Source of the DNA: Thermoanaerobacterium thermosaccharolyticum DSM 571
Lineage (GTDB): Bacteria; Bacillota; Thermoanaerobacteria; Thermoanaerobacterales; Thermoanaerobacteraceae
Assembly: GCF_000145615.1 (NCBI RefSeq)
Contig: NC_014410.1
Location: 2,529,501-2,593,500 of the forward strand
Length of the DNA: 64,000 nucleotides
Direction: 5' to 3'
The notes under the pieces: generated by a model
Database searches by the model: none
Seen by the model: only the letters and a program-made list of their open reading frames with translations
What the model was told of the DNA's origin: nothing
Shown: positions 8,627 through 17,968 of the stretch, piece after piece
Layout of the letters: each line of letters starts with the position of its first letter
How positions within the stretch are numbered: position 1 is the first letter of the stretch
Made by a program: the position numbers and the translations under genes

Positions 8627-10021
8627 TTACTTTGCCAGCTCGTATATGGCACGGGCATATATCTTAGCATTTAAGACGAGATCATCTATCTCAATGTACT
8701 CATTGGCTTGATGGTCAAGGTCCGGTTTGCCCGGGAAAATCGGTCCAAATGCCACCATGTTTTTCATCTCTTTGGCGTACGTTCCACCACCAATCGACAA
8801 CGGCTCATCTTTCCTTCCTGTCACATCCTCATAGACTTTCATAAGCGTCTTTATGAGGAAATGATCTTTAGGGAAATAAAGTGGCGGCTGATGCATCATG
8901 TTTTCTACTCTCATGCCGTATTCTCCTATTTTCTCATTAAATGGATTCATCAGGTCTTCGTATTTAAATGTAACCGGATATCTTATATTTAGTCCAATGG
9001 TGCCTTTCTCCTCATTTAAATTAATTGTGCCGACATTAAACGAAAGCTCTCCTGTGTCATCTTTCAAATTTACTCCAAATGTCTTGCCATTTGTTTCAAG
9101 CCCTACATTTTTCGCAAAAAAGTCTATGAATTTCTTCACATCATCGTCTTGCTGATAAATAACATTTAAAAACAATATAAGCTGCATTATGGCATTCTTG
9201 CCAAGATAGGGGAGACTTCCATGTGCAGACTCTCCGTGAGACTTAATGACAAGCATGTCATTTTCAATACCGCAATCTATATCAAAGCCTGTCACATCTC
9301 TAAATCTTTTTACTTCATCTGGAATACTTTCTCTTCGCTTTTCATCTTTGACAACTATTGCACATTCACAATAATCAGGAACCATGTTTGGCCTATTGCC
9401 GCCTTTTATGTACTTAATAGCCAATTCATCAGACTTTTCTTTAAAATCTTTTACAACATTAAATATTGTGATGCCTTTTTCTGCATAAATGACCGGATAA
9501 TTTGCATCTGGAGTAAAACCTATTGTAGGTGCTTCCTCATGCTTTAGATAGTATTCTATCTCTTTTGAACCCGTTTCTTCATTTGTGCCAAACAATATCC
9601 TTACTCTCTTACTTAATTTAAGACCGGAATCTTTGATCGCCTTTAAAGCGTAAAGAGAAGCCATAATTGGGCCCTTATCATCTGTTGCTCCTCTGCCGTA
9701 TATTTTGCCATCGTGTATTTCAGCACCATATGGAGGATAATCCCATCCATCACCTTCCGGGACAACGTCTAAATGCCCAAGAACTCCTACTATTTCATCT
9801 CCTTCACCGTACTCAGCATAGCCCACATATCCATCGACATTTTTCGTCTTAAATCCAAGATTATCGGCAATCATGAGAGCTTTCTCTAAAGCTTTTCCTG
9901 GTCCTTCTCCGTACGGCATCCCTGGCTTCGGCTCCCCTTCAGTGCTCTTTATTTTTATAATTTCCTGTGTAGACCTCACCAACTCGTCCTTTAAAATATC
10001 TACATACTGATCTAATATCAT
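8627..10021 (-). CDS. pepV: Dipeptidase PepV, M20 metallopeptidase
   Basis: The 464 residues are the usual length for PepV/Sapep dipeptidases, which hydrolyse dipeptides in the cytoplasm with two metal ions. Metal and catalytic signatures are present: GHLDVVPEGDGW (His-x-Asp, near residue 85), GRGATDDKGP (bridging Asp), GTNEETGSKEIEYY (catalytic Glu pair) and a C-terminal PDLDHQANEY histidine. The lid domain lies between the two halves, with SHGESAHGSLPYLGKNA. AGGAGGG precedes the ATG. It is probably a single-gene unit, since a terminator follows and a terminated permease gene lies upstream. Peptide use fits the amino-acid permease next door. Confidence 0.93.
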   Translation of the reverse strand: MILDQYVDILKDELVRSTQEIIKIKSTEGEPKPGMPYGEGPGKALEKALMIADNLGFKTKNVDGYVGYAEYGEGDEIVGVLGHLDVVPEGDGWDYPPYGAEIHDGKIYGRGATDDKGPIMASLYALKAIKDSGLKLSKRVRILFGTNEETGSKEIEYYLKHEEAPTIGFTPDANYPVIYAEKGITIFNVVKDFKEKSDELAIKYIKGGNRPNMVPDYCECAIVVKDEKRRESIPDEVKRFRDVTGFDIDCGIENDMLVIKSHGESAHGSLPYLGKNAIMQLILFLNVIYQQDDDVKKFIDFFAKNVGLETNGKTFGVNLKDDTGELSFNVGTINLNEEKGTIGLNIRYPVTFKYEDLMNPFNEKIGEYGMRVENMMHQPPLYFPKDHFLIKTLMKVYEDVTGRKDEPLSIGGGTYAKEMKNMVAFGPIFPGKPDLDHQANEYIEIDDLVLNAKIYARAIYELAK

Positions 10022-10074
10022 AAATCAGCCCTCCTACCACAATATTCTAATACCATTATAGTCTCTTTCTCTTA

Positions 10075-10110
10075 TGAAATAAAGCAATATGAGGTAAACC
10101 TCATATTGCT
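10075..10110 (-). terminator. Terminator after amino-acid permease
   Basis: AGCAATATGAGG (10083-10094) and CCTCATATTGCT (10099-10110) make a perfect 12-bp stem. On the minus strand it is followed by TTATTTC. It starts nine bases after the permease stop. Confidence 0.85.
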
Positions 10111-10118
10111 CAATCCAT

Positions 10119-11645
10119 CTAATCATCATTTCTTAACAATCTATAAGCACCATTCTTATACCTTCTTGAATATCTCCTAAATAAAAGAAGCGCTGTAACA
10201 GAGAAAAATACAGGACCTATTACCATCCATATGGTAGACGCATAATCACCTGATGTCATAGGCTCTATAATAGTAAAGAAATTAGCAAATCCCACTATAG
10301 CAGCACTTAATATCGTGACTACCATTACAGTTGTTTTGCTTTTAAATACCTGATACCCTTTCTTTATGCTGCTTTTCCCTTTAAAATATGGGTATGCAAT
10401 AATTAAAAAGAGATAAGGTATTGTCATTGCCACATTTGCCATTAAAACAAGCCTTGTAAAAAATACTTTTGCAATGTCTCCACCAAAAGACACTAAGAAT
10501 ATCATTGCCACTACAATGCCACACTGTACCCATATAGCCACCTTTGGAATTCCGTCTTTCACATATCCTATATTTCTAGGCCACAATTCCTTTGGGGTTC
10601 CTTCTATCAACTGTTTAAGAGGCGTATACGTCAATGTAAAAAACGCACCGATAAGTGCTAAGAACATTGACATACCAACGATTCTTGCAACCCAATTGCC
10701 TATGACAACAGCAGTTGCCTGTCCCATTCCGAGGCTTAGGCCAAGCTGATATCCCAAATTGTTCATAATGACATATGCCACGTTTGCCAGATTTATCTTA
10801 TCAGAAGATAATACATCCTTCCAGTTTGTAAAAATACCTATCAAAAATATCCCCAATGAATATCCAATTGATATTATTGTAGCAGCTATCATCATACCTC
10901 TAGGAAATGTCTTTTCTGCATTCTCTGTCTGGTCAACAACGCCACCTACTACTTCTGTCCCACCGTATGCAAATATAGCAAAAACCACAAACGACAAAAC
11001 AGAAAGAGGTGTCGTATACGAAGGATTCGGTGATGTTATAAATGATCCAATGCCTGTTATAGGCTCTTTAAACTTTCCACCCGTCGCTATAAAGACTATA
11101 ACCGATCCAATCAAAAGAACAACGTTTAAGAGAAGTATAGCCGTCCCTCCTATAGATGCCACTTTTGAAACACCGCTTAAGCCTTTGCTTGCAACAAATG
11201 TTATCACGATAATAAGCATGATGCCAAGCATGCCCAATGTCTGCGTAGAATTAAGCCCTAAAAAATGAAGCTCAGATGTCTTATCACTTCCAAAAATAGC
11301 ATTTGAAAGTGGAATCCATATTGTAGAGCATATGTTTACAAGCCATACAACATACGAAGCATACCACATGAATGTTCCTGTAAATGCGTACAATGGTCCC
11401 ACTGATTTCTCCATCCATGTATATATGCCACCGCTTTCTTCTTTAAAGGCAGCACCATACTCTGCCATCATAAATGCATAAGGTATAAAAAATGTAATAC
11501 CTGACAATATATACCATGGAATAGCGCCATAACCCATCAAATAGAAGGACCTAGGCATATTTGTAAATCCAAAAACAGATGTAAATATCATCAATATCAA
11601 TGATATCTGCGATAACTTCCTTCTAGCATTTTCTTTTGTTGCCAT
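10119..11645 (-). CDS. APC-family amino-acid permease, YjeM/GadC-like
   Basis: This 508-residue inner-membrane protein has about 12-13 hydrophobic segments. Its N-terminus (MFTS-type helix with FGFTNMPRSFYLMGYGAIPW) and the EESGGIYTWMEKSVGP motif match the glutamate:GABA antiporter branch of the APC superfamily, especially YjeM. The GGTEVVGGVVDQTENAEKTFP segment is the conserved TM6-loop region. The substrate cannot be fixed from sequence; an acidic or neutral amino acid is likely. AGAGGAGG precedes the ATG, and a good sigma-A promoter lies at 11694-11722, so it is transcribed alone. The tail (YSRRYKNGAYRLL) is basic and cytoplasmic. Confidence 0.85.
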   Translation of the reverse strand: MATKENARRKLSQISLILMIFTSVFGFTNMPRSFYLMGYGAIPWYILSGITFFIPYAFMMAEYGAAFKEESGGIYTWMEKSVGPLYAFTGTFMWYASYVVWLVNICSTIWIPLSNAIFGSDKTSELHFLGLNSTQTLGMLGIMLIIVITFVASKGLSGVSKVASIGGTAILLLNVVLLIGSVIVFIATGGKFKEPITGIGSFITSPNPSYTTPLSVLSFVVFAIFAYGGTEVVGGVVDQTENAEKTFPRGMMIAATIISIGYSLGIFLIGIFTNWKDVLSSDKINLANVAYVIMNNLGYQLGLSLGMGQATAVVIGNWVARIVGMSMFLALIGAFFTLTYTPLKQLIEGTPKELWPRNIGYVKDGIPKVAIWVQCGIVVAMIFLVSFGGDIAKVFFTRLVLMANVAMTIPYLFLIIAYPYFKGKSSIKKGYQVFKSKTTVMVVTILSAAIVGFANFFTIIEPMTSGDYASTIWMVIGPVFFSVTALLLFRRYSRRYKNGAYRLLRNDD

Positions 11646-11693
11646 CTGATTCCTCCTCTTATTTTTTAATTATTAAACTATTTTAATACATTC

Positions 11694-11722
11694 ATTATAA
11701 TTTAATTTCACAACTTTTGCAA
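11694..11722 (-). promoter_or_regulatory. Sigma-A promoter of permease gene
   Basis: TTGCAA (11717-11722) and TATAAT (11694-11699) are 17 bp apart on the minus strand, about 50 bp before the permease ATG. Confidence 0.65.
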
Positions 11723-11765
11723 TGTTTAAGCCTTACCTAACATTTTACATTCAAACACAAAAGAT

Positions 11766-12587
11766 CTATTGCTTCAAATATGAAAGAATAAGCTCAAAAT
11801 ATTTTCCTCTTTCTTTTTTATTATTAACAGTACCCACAGCGTTATTCTTTAAAAATAAAATATCTTTGCCAGTCCTCACCTTATAATGAAGGCAAGCTTT
11901 ATACAGCATTTCTCTCAAGCTTTTTGTAAGCTTCAAATTGCAAGATATTTCGTCTATTAAGTCCAATTCATCTCTTTTAAATATCTCATTTTCGTTTTTC
12001 ATAAAGTCTTGAGCCCTTTTTATGAACACATCGATTTTATCTAAGTTTTTCTCAATAAGGCATGAAACCACATTTTTATCAACAATATCAACACCTATCC
12101 TGTCAGAAACTACCTTAATCAAAAATATCCTGTGCTGTTCTACATACTTCGACGCTGAAAGATAAAAACCGCTGGATTCCATATCACACAAAGCTTCTTC
12201 TAACTCACTCGCATCTTCTATAGGTTTATCAAAAGTTTCAATAGAATTCTCATAAAATTCATGTTTTAATAATACATCTGTATAGTAATCTTTTCCTGTA
12301 GAAGCATCCTTTATCTTATTTATAATATACGCTGTACCTATTTGTACATCATTTTTTGCACCACATATACCCATGTTTATTACAATATCCTCATCAAAAA
12401 GAAGATTCCTGGATAAAATATGAGACGTAGCTACAGCACAGGCAATTTTGCCAACACCGGTTATTATTAATGTCATATTATCGCTTTTAAAAATTTGATA
12501 AAATCTATCATCCACGTCTTTTTTTAAGTCATAATATTCTATAATAGGCTTTGCCTCAACATACAAAGATACAGCCATGTAAACCAT
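11766..12587 (-). CDS. MTA/SAH nucleosidase-like nucleoside phosphorylase family protein
   Basis: The first 200 residues follow the phosphorylase superfamily fold: ITGVGKIACAVATSHIL, the NMGICGA core strand, and CDMESSGFYLSA, which corresponds to the catalytic-site M-E pair of 5'-methylthioadenosine/S-adenosylhomocysteine nucleosidase. The family cleaves the glycosidic bond of MTA, SAH or related nucleosides. At 273 residues it is about 40 longer than typical MTA nucleosidase, with an extra helical C-terminus (LDLIDEISCNLKLTKSLREML...) like that seen in spore-former homologues often placed beside splB; no splB is present here. Exact substrate is uncertain. It appears monocistronic, with a promoter at 12640-12668. 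Confidence 0.7.
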   Translation of the reverse strand: MVYMAVSLYVEAKPIIEYYDLKKDVDDRFYQIFKSDNMTLIITGVGKIACAVATSHILSRNLLFDEDIVINMGICGAKNDVQIGTAYIINKIKDASTGKDYYTDVLLKHEFYENSIETFDKPIEDASELEEALCDMESSGFYLSASKYVEQHRIFLIKVVSDRIGVDIVDKNVVSCLIEKNLDKIDVFIKRAQDFMKNENEIFKRDELDLIDEISCNLKLTKSLREMLYKACLHYKVRTGKDILFLKNNAVGTVNNKKERGKYFELILSYLKQ

Positions 12588-12639
12588 AATTTAATACATC
12601 TCCTTTTTTTGTTAGCTTCATGGGAAAAATGCTTATAAT

Positions 12640-12668
12640 ATTATAATTCTTTTACCATGACTGCACAA
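12640..12668 (-). promoter_or_regulatory. Sigma-A-like promoter of nucleosidase-like gene
   Basis: TTGTGC (12663-12668) and TATAAT (12640-12645) are 17 bp apart on the minus strand, about 50 bp before the start codon. The -35 matches at four of six positions. Confidence 0.5.
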
Positions 12669-12750
12669 ATAAATTTTTATTTTATGTTTACTTAAACTTA
12701 TTTTATGTTATAATAATATAGAAGCAATAAAAGTCAGGTGTCAATGGTAA

Positions 12751-12909
12751 TTAAAAAGGCGGGAGGTGCATTCCCGTCTTTTTCTGTAGATATGTACTCA
12801 TTTTCGAATACCACCTAACTATTATTTCTAACAGCCTAAGCAGCAATTCAAAAATTTTGTACAGATCTACATAGCGGCTTTGTTTCCGCTTCTTTTCGTC
12901 AGATGCCAA
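12751..12909 (-). CDS. Small basic protein of 52 residues, TTG start
   Basis: The TTG at 12909 has a perfect AAAGGAGGTG site six bases upstream, so I prefer it over an in-frame ATG at 12960 that has none. The product (MASDEKKRKQSRYVDLYKIF..., ending KKTGMHLPPF) has a basic N-terminus and a hydrophobic, leucine-rich amphipathic helix (FELLLRLLEIIVRWYS). It may associate with the membrane. I do not recognise the family. A GC-rich inverted repeat (12758-12764 with 12772-12778) lies inside the last codons and is followed by a T-run on both strands, so the terminator overlaps the gene. The strong ribosome site argues for real translation. Confidence 0.6.
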   Translation of the reverse strand: MASDEKKRKQSRYVDLYKIFELLLRLLEIIVRWYSKMSTYLQKKTGMHLPPF

Positions 12910-13007
12910 TGGTTTCACCTCCTTTCGTTGGAGGTCATGATAATTATACATAAAAAACATTTACAAGATAAAATAAAATTTACTTATCAAGTAAAATACA
13001 TACAATA

Positions 13008-13034
13008 AAAAAGAAAGTGTACATAAGTACACTA
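13008..13034 (-). terminator. Terminator after murA
   Basis: AGTGTAC (13017-13023) and GTACACT (13028-13034) form a 7-bp stem with an ATAA loop; the minus-strand tail is TTCTTTTTT. It lies five bases after the murA stop. Confidence 0.75.
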
Positions 13035-13038
13035 CGCT

Positions 13039-14292
13039 TTAATCAACTCTATATATAATTGCACCTAGATTTTTTAGCTTTTCCTCTATATTTACATAAC
13101 CTCTATCTATATGATGCACATCATTAATAATCGTCTTTCCTTCTGCTATGAGTCCTGCCAAAATCAGTGCAGCTCCAGCTCTTAAATCTGTAGCCTTAAC
13201 TTCCGCACCAGACAAATGATCGATTCCTGTTACTACTGCAGTTCTTCCTTCAATCTTTATGTCTGCTCCCATCCTCTTTAATTCGTCTACATGCATAAAT
13301 CTGTTTTCAAAGACCGTCTCTATAATTACACTCGTCCCTTTTGCCCCAGCCATCATTGCCATCATCTGCGCCTGCATATCTGTTGGAAATCCTGGATATG
13401 GAAGCGTCTTTACATCAACAGCCTTATAATTCCTCTTCCCTTTAACTCTCACACCTGTACCTTCCTCAAATACATCAATACCGCATTCAGTTAGTTTAGC
13501 AATAATAGGTTTTATATGATCTACTATGACATTTTCTATAAGTACATCACCACCTGTCATGGCTGCTGCAACCATATACGTGCCAGCTTCGATCCTGTCA
13601 GGTATAACTGTATGTTCTGTTCCTTTTAGTTCTTTTACACCTTCAATCCTTATTGTATCTGTACCAGCACCTTTTATATTTGCTCCCATCTTATTTAAGA
13701 AATTGGCAAGGTCTACTACTTCAGGCTCTTCTGCTGCATTTTCTATCGTTGTAATACCGTCAGCAAATACAGCAGCCATCATGATATTTTCAGTCGCACC
13801 AACGCTGGGAAAATCTAAATATACCTTCTTGCCTACCAGTCTTTTGGCTCTTGCTTCTACATATCCATGCCCTATATCTATTTGAGCCCCGAGAGTTTGA
13901 AACCCTTTCAAGTGTAAATCAATTGGTCTTGTCCCTATTGCACATCCACCAGGTAACGATATCTTTGCATGACCCAGTTTTGCCAGGATTGGACCCATCA
14001 CAAGAAAAGATGCTCTCATCTTTTTTACTAGTTCGTAAGGTGCCTCCACATCTTTTATATCGACATTTATCTTCAATTTTCCGTTCTTAAAGGTACAATG
14101 AGCACCAAGAAATTTTATAAGTTCTATCATGACATTTACATCTTTAAGCTCTGGCACATCGTCTATAAACACTTCTCCATATGACAAAAGCGATGCTGCA
14201 ATGATTGGCAAAACAGAATTTTTCGCGCCACTTATCTTTACTGTACCTCTTAAAGCAGGACTATTCTCAACGATGATCTTCGTGTATACCAC
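13039..14292 (-). CDS. murA: UDP-GlcNAc 1-carboxyvinyltransferase MurA
   Basis: MurA transfers enolpyruvate from PEP to UDP-GlcNAc, the first committed step of peptidoglycan synthesis, in the cytoplasm. The 417 residues are standard. Lys24-Asn25 (SGAKNSVLP) and the catalytic cysteine 117 in [16 protein letters not shown] are present; a Cys there predicts fosfomycin sensitivity. The only canonical start in the right place is GTG at 14292, but its AGAGG site touches the start codon, which is unusual. A second purine run (GAGGGTGG) overlaps the GTG, so the true start is somewhat unsure. It follows ywmB by nine bases, the same pairing as in Bacillus subtilis. Confidence 0.93.
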   Translation of the reverse strand: MVYTKIIVENSPALRGTVKISGAKNSVLPIIAASLLSYGEVFIDDVPELKDVNVMIELIKFLGAHCTFKNGKLKINVDIKDVEAPYELVKKMRASFLVMGPILAKLGHAKISLPGGCAIGTRPIDLHLKGFQTLGAQIDIGHGYVEARAKRLVGKKVYLDFPSVGATENIMMAAVFADGITTIENAAEEPEVVDLANFLNKMGANIKGAGTDTIRIEGVKELKGTEHTVIPDRIEAGTYMVAAAMTGGDVLIENVIVDHIKPIIAKLTECGIDVFEEGTGVRVKGKRNYKAVDVKTLPYPGFPTDMQAQMMAMMAGAKGTSVIIETVFENRFMHVDELKRMGADIKIEGRTAVVTGIDHLSGAEVKATDLRAGAALILAGLIAEGKTIINDVHHIDRGYVNIEEKLKNLGAIIYRVD

Positions 14293-14301
14293 CCTCTAAT
14301 G

Positions 14302-15054
14302 TTAATATTCTATTGCTATTATTGGTGTCGCAATCCAAATATAAGTTTTATCATCGAAACTACTGTATCTTAATGCTACGTTTAAATTTATTTTTTCACT
14401 TCCCATCTCAATATATTCCTTAATTTTATTTGTGTGAGCAGAAATACTGACTAAATTTTCATCGTTTAAACCTTCCACTTTGACAGCGTTCGTGTCTTTC
14501 ATCACTTCTTCTAATATACTACTAATCTTATCCTTATTCAACAGTCCTTTGTATGCACCTACAAGACATGTAGCAATTTCTGGTGTAAGGCTTAATTTTG
14601 AATACGCCTTTATAATTTTTTCGTTTTCACCAATCACGTCCTTATTGCCTTTCAACAAATATTCATCTATCAAAATATATGTTTCATTGGCTACTTCATT
14701 TTTAACGCTTTGCATTACAATGGAAACTTTTTTGTTCCCTGTGTCATATTCAGCATCATATTGTCTGAAATTGTCCTGATCTAGTTTTGAAACCTTTACC
14801 TTTTTATCGTCAATCCCCATTGATTTTATAATTTTTTCTACAATCATATTCATTTCACTTATAGACGTAAATTTTGAATTCAACTTTGACCATGCATTAA
14901 TGTTGGCATATTCATAAGATGCTCCACTTTTTTCAAAGCTATTTTCCAAAACAGCAATATCATTGCTTTTGGCTGAAAAAGCATCCATTTGAGAATTTAG
15001 CATGACAAACACGATTAATATTGTTACAATAATCAATGATAACTTATTAAACAT
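14302..15054 (-). CDS. ywmB: YwmB family secreted protein
   Basis: This 250-residue protein has an N-terminal hydrophobic segment ([17 protein letters not shown]), so it is probably exported or membrane-anchored, and then an alpha/beta body that matches YwmB, annotated in databases as TATA-box-binding-like for its fold. Length and position next to murA agree with the Bacillus subtilis ywmB-murAA arrangement. The role is not known; in spore-formers the locus is linked to wall synthesis and, farther along, spoIID, which is absent from this window. GGAGG lies six bases before the ATG. A terminator-like hairpin in its leader suggests control by attenuation. Confidence 0.8.
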   Translation of the reverse strand: MFNKLSLIIVTILIVFVMLNSQMDAFSAKSNDIAVLENSFEKSGASYEYANINAWSKLNSKFTSISEMNMIVEKIIKSMGIDDKKVKVSKLDQDNFRQYDAEYDTGNKKVSIVMQSVKNEVANETYILIDEYLLKGNKDVIGENEKIIKAYSKLSLTPEIATCLVGAYKGLLNKDKISSILEEVMKDTNAVKVEGLNDENLVSISAHTNKIKEYIEMGSEKINLNVALRYSSFDDKTYIWIATPIIAIEY

Positions 15055-15080
15055 ATTTTTCCTCCAAAATTATAGTAAAT

Positions 15081-15157
15081 AAAAAGTGGGCGGTATTATA
15101 CGGTAAATTCACAAGGGGGATAATAAATTTACCATATCTTCCGCCCAACCTATTATA
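15081..15157 (-). ncRNA. Candidate attenuator or small RNA before ywmB-murA
   Basis: On the minus strand TATAAT (15152-15157) is followed within about five bases by TGGGCGG (15141-15147). This pairs with CCGCCCA (15087-15093), and an inner stem GGTAAATT/AATTTACC (15126-15133 with 15102-15109) caps it with the loop TATTATCCCCCTTGTG. A five-T tail follows at 15081-15085. So an RNA that begins at its own terminator stem is predicted, with a CCCCC loop. wecB has a separate terminator (15191-15224), so this is not needed for wecB. No clear -35 is seen. Confidence 0.45.
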
Positions 15158-15190
15158 ATTATTGACTATTTTAAATTTTTTATACATGAA

Positions 15191-15224
15191 AATAGGACTG
15201 TCCTTAATTTAGGATCGTCCTATT
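15191..15224 (-). terminator. Terminator overlapping wecB stop
   Basis: AATAGGAC (15191-15198) and GTCCTATT (15217-15224) pair, with further partial pairing inside the loop. The stem covers the wecB stop codon and is followed by TTTC on the minus strand, a short T-run. Confidence 0.6.
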
Positions 15225-16366
15225 GTCTTAAATTCATCCGGTCTTTCATTTATCATACCGAATACATATTTTATAGCGGTCACTATACGCCTTGATGCAT
15301 TGCCATCTCCATATGGATTTACTGCATTCGCCATCCTATCGTATTCATTTTTATCTGTAAGTAGAAGTTTTGCTTCACTGTACACTCTATCAAAATCTGT
15401 ACCTATTATCTTTACAGTACCTGCTTTAACTGCTTCAGGCCTTTCTGTCACATCCCTTAAAACCAAGACAGGTTTCCCTAGTGATGGCACTTCTTCCTGA
15501 AGACCGCCTGAATCTGTCATAACCATGTAACATCTTTTTAAAAGGTTGTGCATTTCATCTGTGTCAATTGGATCCAGCAGCAATACATTTTCAATATCAT
15601 CAAGAATACTAAAAACAGCATCCCTTACGATGGGATTTTTGTGAACTGGATATATTATATACGTATCTTTAATGTTTATGGCGATCTTTCTTAATGCATT
15701 GCATATATTCTCTATAGGTTCACCCCAGTTCTCTCTCCTATGTGCCGTTACAACAATTACCCTTTTATTTTCATAGTCTATATTGTTTAATCTATCATCG
15801 CGAAATACATAATTATCTTTAACAGTGTATTTCATGGCATCTATGACTGTATTCCCGGTTACAAAAATGTCTTTATCACATACACCTTCTCTTAATAAAT
15901 TGTCCTTTGCCGTCTGTGTTGGTGCAAAGTGCAAATCCGCCAGGACGCCTGTCAACTTTCTATTGATCTCCTCAGGATATGGGAACCATTTATCGTAAGA
16001 CCTTAATCCAGCCTCTACATGGCCTACCTTTATCTTCTTGTAAAAAGCCGACAAAGCAGAAACAAAAGTTGTAGTTGTATCTCCATGTACAAGAATTAAA
16101 TCAGGTTTCTCCTTTTCTAAAACTTCGTCAAGTCCTTTTAAGACAGATGACGTTATAGCGGACAGTGATTGATTTTTCTTCATTACGTCAAGGTCGTACT
16201 TAGGATTAATATTAAAAAGCCTCAGCACCTGATCCAGCATGTCCCGGTGCTGAGCTGTAACACAAACTACCGTTTCTATATCGCTGGCACTTTCCAACTC
16301 TTTTACAAGTGGTGCCATTTTTATTGCTTCTGGTCTTGTACCGAAAATCGGCATAACTTTTAGCAT
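15209..16366 (-). CDS. wecB: UDP-GlcNAc 2-epimerase, non-hydrolysing
   Basis: The 385-residue enzyme interconverts UDP-GlcNAc and UDP-ManNAc in the cytoplasm, supplying ManNAc for wall teichoic acid or secondary cell-wall polymers. Family signatures include GTRPEAIKMAPLVKEL at the N-terminus, HGDTTT, GHVEAGLRSYDKWFPYPEEI, TAHRRENWG and the C-terminal SGGLQEEVPSLGKPVLVLRD. AAGGAG precedes the ATG. It starts 18 bp after the wecA/tagO gene, so the two make an operon for linkage-unit synthesis. ManNAc-containing polymer ligands for SLH proteins fit the SLH protein encoded at the left edge. The alternative name mnaA applies. Confidence 0.93.
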   Translation of the reverse strand: MLKVMPIFGTRPEAIKMAPLVKELESASDIETVVCVTAQHRDMLDQVLRLFNINPKYDLDVMKKNQSLSAITSSVLKGLDEVLEKEKPDLILVHGDTTTTFVSALSAFYKKIKVGHVEAGLRSYDKWFPYPEEINRKLTGVLADLHFAPTQTAKDNLLREGVCDKDIFVTGNTVIDAMKYTVKDNYVFRDDRLNNIDYENKRVIVVTAHRRENWGEPIENICNALRKIAINIKDTYIIYPVHKNPIVRDAVFSILDDIENVLLLDPIDTDEMHNLLKRCYMVMTDSGGLQEEVPSLGKPVLVLRDVTERPEAVKAGTVKIIGTDFDRVYSEAKLLLTDKNEYDRMANAVNPYGDGNASRRIVTAIKYVFGMINERPDEFKTIGRS

Positions 16367-16384
16367 GTCTTCAGCTCCTTATAT

Positions 16385-17419
16385 TTACACATTCATATTT
16401 TTCGCCTTATGTCCATACAATCCCATTTTATCTGCTCCCCATAAAACTGCTAAAATGGCGATAATCAATATTATATAGCCTTTTGCGCCATTGGTAAAAG
16501 ATATGAGTATTGCGCTTAGCCCTAAGAATAGACTTACACCATACATGACAAAAACAGCTTGTTTTTGTGTAAGACCCAATGCTAAAAGCCTGTGGTGCAG
16601 ATGTCCTTTATCTGCCTCCATGATAGGCTTTTTATTTGCTATACGCCTTATTATCGCAAATGTAGTATCAAATACAGGAACTCCTAAAGCCAAAATCGGC
16701 ACAGCAATAGCTATTGCTGCAGCAGATTTGACAGCGCCCTCAATAGATACTGCCGATAAAATAAAGCCTAAAAACATGGCACCTGTATCGCCCATAAATA
16801 TCTTTGCAGGATTAAAATTGTACGGTAAGAATCCCAGTGCAGCACCTGTTACAGCAGCAGTAATAACCGCTGTTTCGTACCTACCGTTTAACAGTGATAC
16901 TACAAATAGGGAACCAGACGATATTGATGCAATTCCTGCAGCAAGTCCATCAAGCCCGTCAATAAGATTCATAGCATTCGTAATGCCTACTATCCAGAAT
17001 ATACTTAGGGGTATTGCAAAAACCCCTATATTTATCATTCCATCTCCAAATGGATTCGTTAACCATTCAATCTTAACACCGCTTAAAACGACCACCAATG
17101 ATGCCAAAAGCTGTCCCAAAAGTTTTACTTTCGCCTTTAATTCAAATTTATCGTCAAATATTCCAAGTACAACTATAATTGTACTTCCTGCAATTATTCC
17201 AAAATTAGTCTGAGATTTTGGCAGAAATAAAAGTATGCTAAGAATAGTGCCAAGGTAAATGGCTAATCCACCGATAAGTGGTACTGGCTTCTTATGAACA
17301 CGCCTTTTATCCTTTGGTATATCAATGGCTCCAATTTTGTAAGCCAATTTCTTTGCCGCCGGTGTAGCTATAAGTGCAACCACAAAAGCCACAACAAACG
17401 ACAAGATGTATATTCCCAT
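16385..17419 (-). CDS. wecA: Polyprenyl-phosphate GlcNAc-1-phosphate transferase (WecA/TagO)
   Basis: This 344-residue membrane protein of about ten helices belongs to the MraY/WecA/TagO family. It moves GlcNAc-1-phosphate from UDP-GlcNAc onto undecaprenyl phosphate on the inner face of the membrane, starting wall teichoic acid or secondary polymer synthesis. Motifs: DIPKDKRRVHKKPVPLIGGL at the N-terminus, LGIFDDKFEL (acid pair), NLIDGLDGLAAG, NPAKIFMGDTGAMFLGF and the DKGHLHHRLL histidine loop. The His-His loop separates this branch from MraY. wecB follows directly. I cannot tell from sequence whether the polymer is teichoic acid or another secondary polymer. Confidence 0.92.
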   Translation of the reverse strand: MGIYILSFVVAFVVALIATPAAKKLAYKIGAIDIPKDKRRVHKKPVPLIGGLAIYLGTILSILLFLPKSQTNFGIIAGSTIIVVLGIFDDKFELKAKVKLLGQLLASLVVVLSGVKIEWLTNPFGDGMINIGVFAIPLSIFWIVGITNAMNLIDGLDGLAAGIASISSGSLFVVSLLNGRYETAVITAAVTGAALGFLPYNFNPAKIFMGDTGAMFLGFILSAVSIEGAVKSAAAIAIAVPILALGVPVFDTTFAIIRRIANKKPIMEADKGHLHHRLLALGLTQKQAVFVMYGVSLFLGLSAILISFTNGAKGYIILIIAILAVLWGADKMGLYGHKAKNMNV

Positions 17420-17490
17420 TTTAACACTCCCCTGAATGTTTATACATACTTATATAATATGCCACAATCGACCTTATTGTCAACTACATC

Positions 17491-17934
17491 TTATCTATCT
17501 ATTTTTACTACTTCAATAGTGGCTTCTTTAAAATACTCAAAAGATAGCTTATCAGGGTAATCCCCTTCATAAACTACCCTTTTTATTCCTGCATTTATAA
17601 TCATCTTAGCACACATAGAGCAAGGACTTGCACTTACATAAATTGTAGCATCTTTAGTGCTGACACCATTTAATGCTGCCTGTATTATGGCATTTTGCTC
17701 AGCGTGGGTCCCCCTGCACAGCTCATGTCTTTCACCTGATGGTATGTTTAGGTTTTCTCTCATGCAGCCAACTTCTTCACAGTGTTTAAGGCCAGTAGGT
17801 GCACCATTGTATCCTGTCGATATGATATGCTTGTCCTTGACGATGACGGCACCTACCTGCCTTCTCAAGCAGGTAGAACGGGTCTTTACGACATCCACCA
17901 CCATCATAAAATACTCATCCCACGACGGTCTCAT
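17491..17934 (-). CDS. comEB: dCMP deaminase (ComEB-like)
   Basis: The 147-residue zinc enzyme deaminates dCMP to dUMP, feeding thymidylate synthesis. Zinc ligands and catalytic Glu are visible as [13 protein letters not shown] and [10 protein letters not shown]. An additional CxxC-like pair ([13 protein letters not shown]) and SGYNG-like TGYNGAPTG are typical of dCMP rather than free cytidine deaminases. GAGGAAT precedes the ATG. It lies upstream of wecA with 71 bp between and downstream of a repeat element. The neighbouring tdk and upp genes also serve pyrimidine metabolism. Confidence 0.92.
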   Translation of the reverse strand: MRPSWDEYFMMVVDVVKTRSTCLRRQVGAVIVKDKHIISTGYNGAPTGLKHCEEVGCMRENLNIPSGERHELCRGTHAEQNAIIQAALNGVSTKDATIYVSASPCSMCAKMIINAGIKRVVYEGDYPDKLSFEYFKEATIEVVKIDR

Positions 17935-17968
17935 CTTTTATTCCTCTCAAATTTCATTTAATATTTTG

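Noticed and set aside
12744-12818. Possible 24-codon plus-strand peptide with AGGTG site and promoter-like TATAAT upstream
   Set aside because: It is antisense to the end of the 52-residue gene, contains the terminator stem, and has no other support.
15161-15190. TTGACT as a plus-strand -35 box
   Set aside because: No -10 at the proper distance and no plus-strand gene follows.
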